A stretch of 64,000 nucleotides of DNA from Nitrospira sp. (GTDB lineage: Bacteria; Nitrospirota; Nitrospiria; Nitrospirales; Nitrospiraceae): the NCBI GenBank assembly GCA_024760525.1, contig CP060499.1, positions 2,294,001-2,358,000 of the forward strand. The letters are read 5' to 3'. Each line of letters starts with the position of its first letter. Positions within the stretch are counted from its first letter, which is position 1. The notes under the pieces were generated by a model. That model had not been told where the DNA came from. It made no database searches and saw only the letters and a list, made by a program, of their open reading frames with translations. The position numbers were made by a program, and so were the translations under genes. Shown one piece after another: positions 61,789 through 64,000 of this stretch.

Positions 61789-63327
61789 TTGTGGCGAGAT
61801 CACACCATTGGCCTTCCGGTCCAGTACTCTCCGCAATTCCACCATCGCCAAGGTATCTCTCGCGCAGTACCGTAACAGAGCGTCCTGGATCGCAGCCCGT
61901 TCCACCCAGTCAGTTTTGAGAAACACCATCTGATAGTATTGAGCAGCTGCCTGCCCTCCTTCTCGAATCGTGAGGTCGTCATACCCCAGGGATGGCACGA
62001 CCGCCGGCAACACAGATTTAATCGAGTACGATCCGTTGAAGGCGGGATGATAATAGTGGCTCTTGATGACGGGAAGCAGGTCCCAGAGCCGCTTCACAAT
62101 CGCGTTGAACGCCGACTTGAACTCAGGAAAGGTCTCCACAAGTTGGCGTATGACGGCTTCCTCATAGGCTGAGTACACGACGATACTGCCTTTTTCGCCC
62201 AGCGATTCGATCAACGCCTCAGCCCAACGCCTGCGAGGCTCCGACGCCTCGATGTGAAGAAACTCCTGGTGCGACACTTCGCCGGATTCCAACTCGATGT
62301 GATTGGACCATTGAACAGGAATAGGCTGATACGGCCGGGTCGAGGGAAACCGTGGTGCCGCCAACATGACGGTCTCAATATCCACGTGATGCACAGGATA
62401 TCTCACCGAACGAAGGATCTGTCGCAAGTTCAATGAGATCCATTCGACATTGTCTTTGACCCTTCGTTGGGCATCCGACAGTTTTATTCCATCCGGAATT
62501 TCGTCGATTGTCGTGATGCCCCGTTGCACAAGCTGGCTCACTATCTCCTTTTTCCCCGGCAAGTAATGGATCCAGCGCGGCGGTTTCTCTCGCGTGCAAT
62601 GAGACCAGAAGGGACAGTCATAGGGAGTGTGACAATGCTGAGCAGGCTCGATCACCGGTGCCTGCGGCGCCGACAAGACGGCTTTCATTGCAGCCAACTT
62701 CTCCGGAACCTGTCCTCGCCGATGTGTCACGGCTTCTGATACATCTTCAATCGCAAACAGCGCCCGCAGATCAATCTCTCCGCCTTTGTAGAGGTATCGT
62801 GTATCGATATGCATGAGGCCTACGGCCTCAAGTTTCACTCCGGCGCCTTGTACAACATAGCTTTGAACGGATAGGTCGTCGAGGTGGACCTCTTTCACTC
62901 TTGTCGATGACTTCACTTCAATCAAACGCCAGGATGGCGAGACCTGCTCATCCGTTGGCATCCGCTCTAAAACATCAACCCGCACAACCACCCCGTCATA
63001 TTCGAACGCTCCTTCGAAAATGGCCGTGACGGAAGGATCTTGAAGCAGGGCTGCGGTCTCTGCGATCGCCGTTTGTCGCTGACGGTATCCCGCCTTCACC
63101 AGTACACCGCCGTGAAAACGCGCCTGTGCGAGGATGCCGATTTCGGTCCCCATATCCAGGATCGCTTGGGTCGACGCATCCGGCGGCGCCGCTAATTCAG
63201 GATGATGAATTTCCAGGTACACCCGCTTGTGACATTGCAACCCTGAAAGAAATTTCGATTTCGACAAGCGAGGGGGTGCCGGAGCATCGGATGATCTGTT
63301 GCGAGAATCTGCCAGCATGACGTTCAC
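61762..63327 (-). CDS. DUF2779 protein: Cas4/RecB-like nuclease plus RNase-H-like domain
   Basis: 521 residues from GTG 63327; ATG 63318 is also possible. The N-terminal half (about 20-270) resembles the Cas4/RecB nuclease with a probable iron-sulfur cluster: SKFLSGLQCHKRVYLEIHHP, the catalytic core WRLIEVKSSTRVKEVHLDD (E-x-K), and CHTPYDCPFWSHC with three Cys. The C-terminal half (about 310-515) is a DEDD-type exonuclease-like fold: HHVDIETVM, VVYSAYEEAVIRQL and LLRYCARDTLAMVEL. This is the known DUF2779 arrangement; its biological role is unclear. It stands alone and is convergent with the tRNA gene. Confidence 0.88.
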   Translation of the reverse strand: MNVMLADSRNRSSDAPAPPRLSKSKFLSGLQCHKRVYLEIHHPELAAPPDASTQAILDMGTEIGILAQARFHGGVLVKAGYRQRQTAIAETAALLQDPSVTAIFEGAFEYDGVVVRVDVLERMPTDEQVSPSWRLIEVKSSTRVKEVHLDDLSVQSYVVQGAGVKLEAVGLMHIDTRYLYKGGEIDLRALFAIEDVSEAVTHRRGQVPEKLAAMKAVLSAPQAPVIEPAQHCHTPYDCPFWSHCTREKPPRWIHYLPGKKEIVSQLVQRGITTIDEIPDGIKLSDAQRRVKDNVEWISLNLRQILRSVRYPVHHVDIETVMLAAPRFPSTRPYQPIPVQWSNHIELESGEVSHQEFLHIEASEPRRRWAEALIESLGEKGSIVVYSAYEEAVIRQLVETFPEFKSAFNAIVKRLWDLLPVIKSHYYHPAFNGSYSIKSVLPAVVPSLGYDDLTIREGGQAAAQYYQMVFLKTDWVERAAIQDALLRYCARDTLAMVELRRVLDRKANGVISPQGLKTSRSS

Positions 63328-63385
63328 AGCCCGGTCAATGAATTCTCAATAGGTGAGCTGAAGAATTCTGTTAGGATAACGTCCC

Positions 63386-64000
63386 ATGGCCAAAAGTGTC
63401 ACCCAGATCAGACGGTCCGTGATGGTCCTAGCATTCCCCGTCACCGTCAGCAGTCTCCTTCAACGGGCCGAGGGTATTGTAGCAGTATTCTTGGTCGGTG
63501 GCCTGGGCGCGACCTCGATCGCAGCGGTTGGGTTAGGCCAGCTTCTGGCCTTTGTCGCGACGACCCTGGTCTCGGGAATTTCGGTGGGCACGAATGTCAT
63601 CGTCGCGCAGCTGTGGGGGGCCAGACGTCGGCAGGACGCGGGGGAAGCCGCGCGGCATTTCCTCTGGCTTTCGTTCGGTGCGTCGTTGGTTCTGGCGGGC
63701 CTTGGGATGGCCGGCAATGGATTCGTGATGCAACAACTGGGTGCGGAGCCGGCCGTCATCGAGCTGGCCCTCCCCTATTCTACGCTCATCTTTCTTGTGA
63801 TCCCGTGCACCGTCCTCATACAAGTCTTGTCATCAATTCTCCAGGGCACGGGCGATACGCGCACCCCGATGTTCGCGATGATCGGCGTCAACATTCTCCA
63901 TGTCATGGTCGCCTATCCACTCATCTATGGACGATGGGGAATTCCTCCGCTGGGTCTCAAGGGCGCAGCCATCGCGGTCGGCCTCGCGGAAGCGACAGGT
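63386..64000 (+). CDS. MATE-family efflux transporter, C-terminus cut by window edge
   Basis: 205 codons from ATG 63386 run open to the window end. The N-terminal half of a MATE protein is clear: helix 1 (SVMVLAFPVTVSSLLQRAEG), IAAVGLGQLLAFVATTLVSG, GTNVIVAQLWGARRRQDAGE (the loop between helices 2 and 3), and SSILQGTGDTRTPMFAMIG. MATE pumps export drugs or metals in exchange for H+ or Na+. Divergent from the DUF2779 gene with 58 bp between. Confidence 0.92.
   Translation, partial: MAKSVTQIRRSVMVLAFPVTVSSLLQRAEGIVAVFLVGGLGATSIAAVGLGQLLAFVATTLVSGISVGTNVIVAQLWGARRRQDAGEAARHFLWLSFGASLVLAGLGMAGNGFVMQQLGAEPAVIELALPYSTLIFLVIPCTVLIQVLSSILQGTGDTRTPMFAMIGVNILHVMVAYPLIYGRWGIPPLGLKGAAIAVGLAEATG

Overview
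The window looks like chromosomal DNA of a Nitrospira-like bacterium (phylum Nitrospirota). This is inferred from the gene mix: a complete 13-gene NADH dehydrogenase I operon with fused nuoCD, a DHH-CBS-nucleotidyltransferase tRNA enzyme, several YVTN beta-propeller proteins, a coupled glucosidase/debranching pair, and moderately high GC. No database search was possible. Apart from one tRNA gene and one gene remnant the DNA is ordinary coding sequence; I see no transposase, integrase, phage gene or CRISPR array.

Layout. 1-21.2 kb is a mosaic of small units: a cut-off RND efflux adaptor, a stand-alone flavodiiron-type metallo-beta-lactamase-fold protein with a VOC protein, a methyltransferase divergent from an AraC regulator, small membrane and zinc-ribbon proteins, an aldose epimerase, a tandem-repeat HicB-like protein divergent from an alpha/beta hydrolase, two beta-propeller lipoproteins, an epimerase, a CPBP protease, a class V aminotransferase plus amidohydrolase operon, a DnaJ protein and an MFS transporter. 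21.4-36.6 kb is nuoA-N on the minus strand, tightly packed with several 4-bp overlaps, encoding a proton-pumping complex I. 36.9-39.5 kb is the tRNA nucleotidyltransferase fusion. 39.7-45.7 kb holds a small exported protein, a propeller lactonase, an ECF sigma factor, a two-component pair and a sulfite-oxidase-like protein. 45.7-51.9 kb has the YdbH-YnbE-YdbL envelope lipid-transport set, a pilin coupled to a HAMP protein, and small proteins. 52-56.9 kb is a translationally coupled glucosidase and debranching-enzyme pair. 57-64 kb has a beta-helix protein, coaE, trxB, thiI, tRNA-Ser(CGA), a DUF2779 nuclease and a cut-off MATE transporter.

The most notable observation is that the nuo operon is bracketed by two direct copies of the 3' end of the tRNA nucleotidyltransferase gene: the intact gene just upstream of nuoA, and a decayed copy (one nonsense change and one frameshift) at 21228-21410, about 30 bp beyond nuoN. 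About 49 of 60 compared residues match by eye. This suggests that the 15-kb nuo block was inserted at, or duplicated across, the 3' end of that gene. Other points of interest are a hairpin that would hide the ribosome-binding site of the gene at 39770, a diiron protein with the exact flavodiiron ligand spacing but no flavodoxin domain, inverted repeats in the gaps of the nuo operon, and long perfect hairpins without T-tracts at gene ends.
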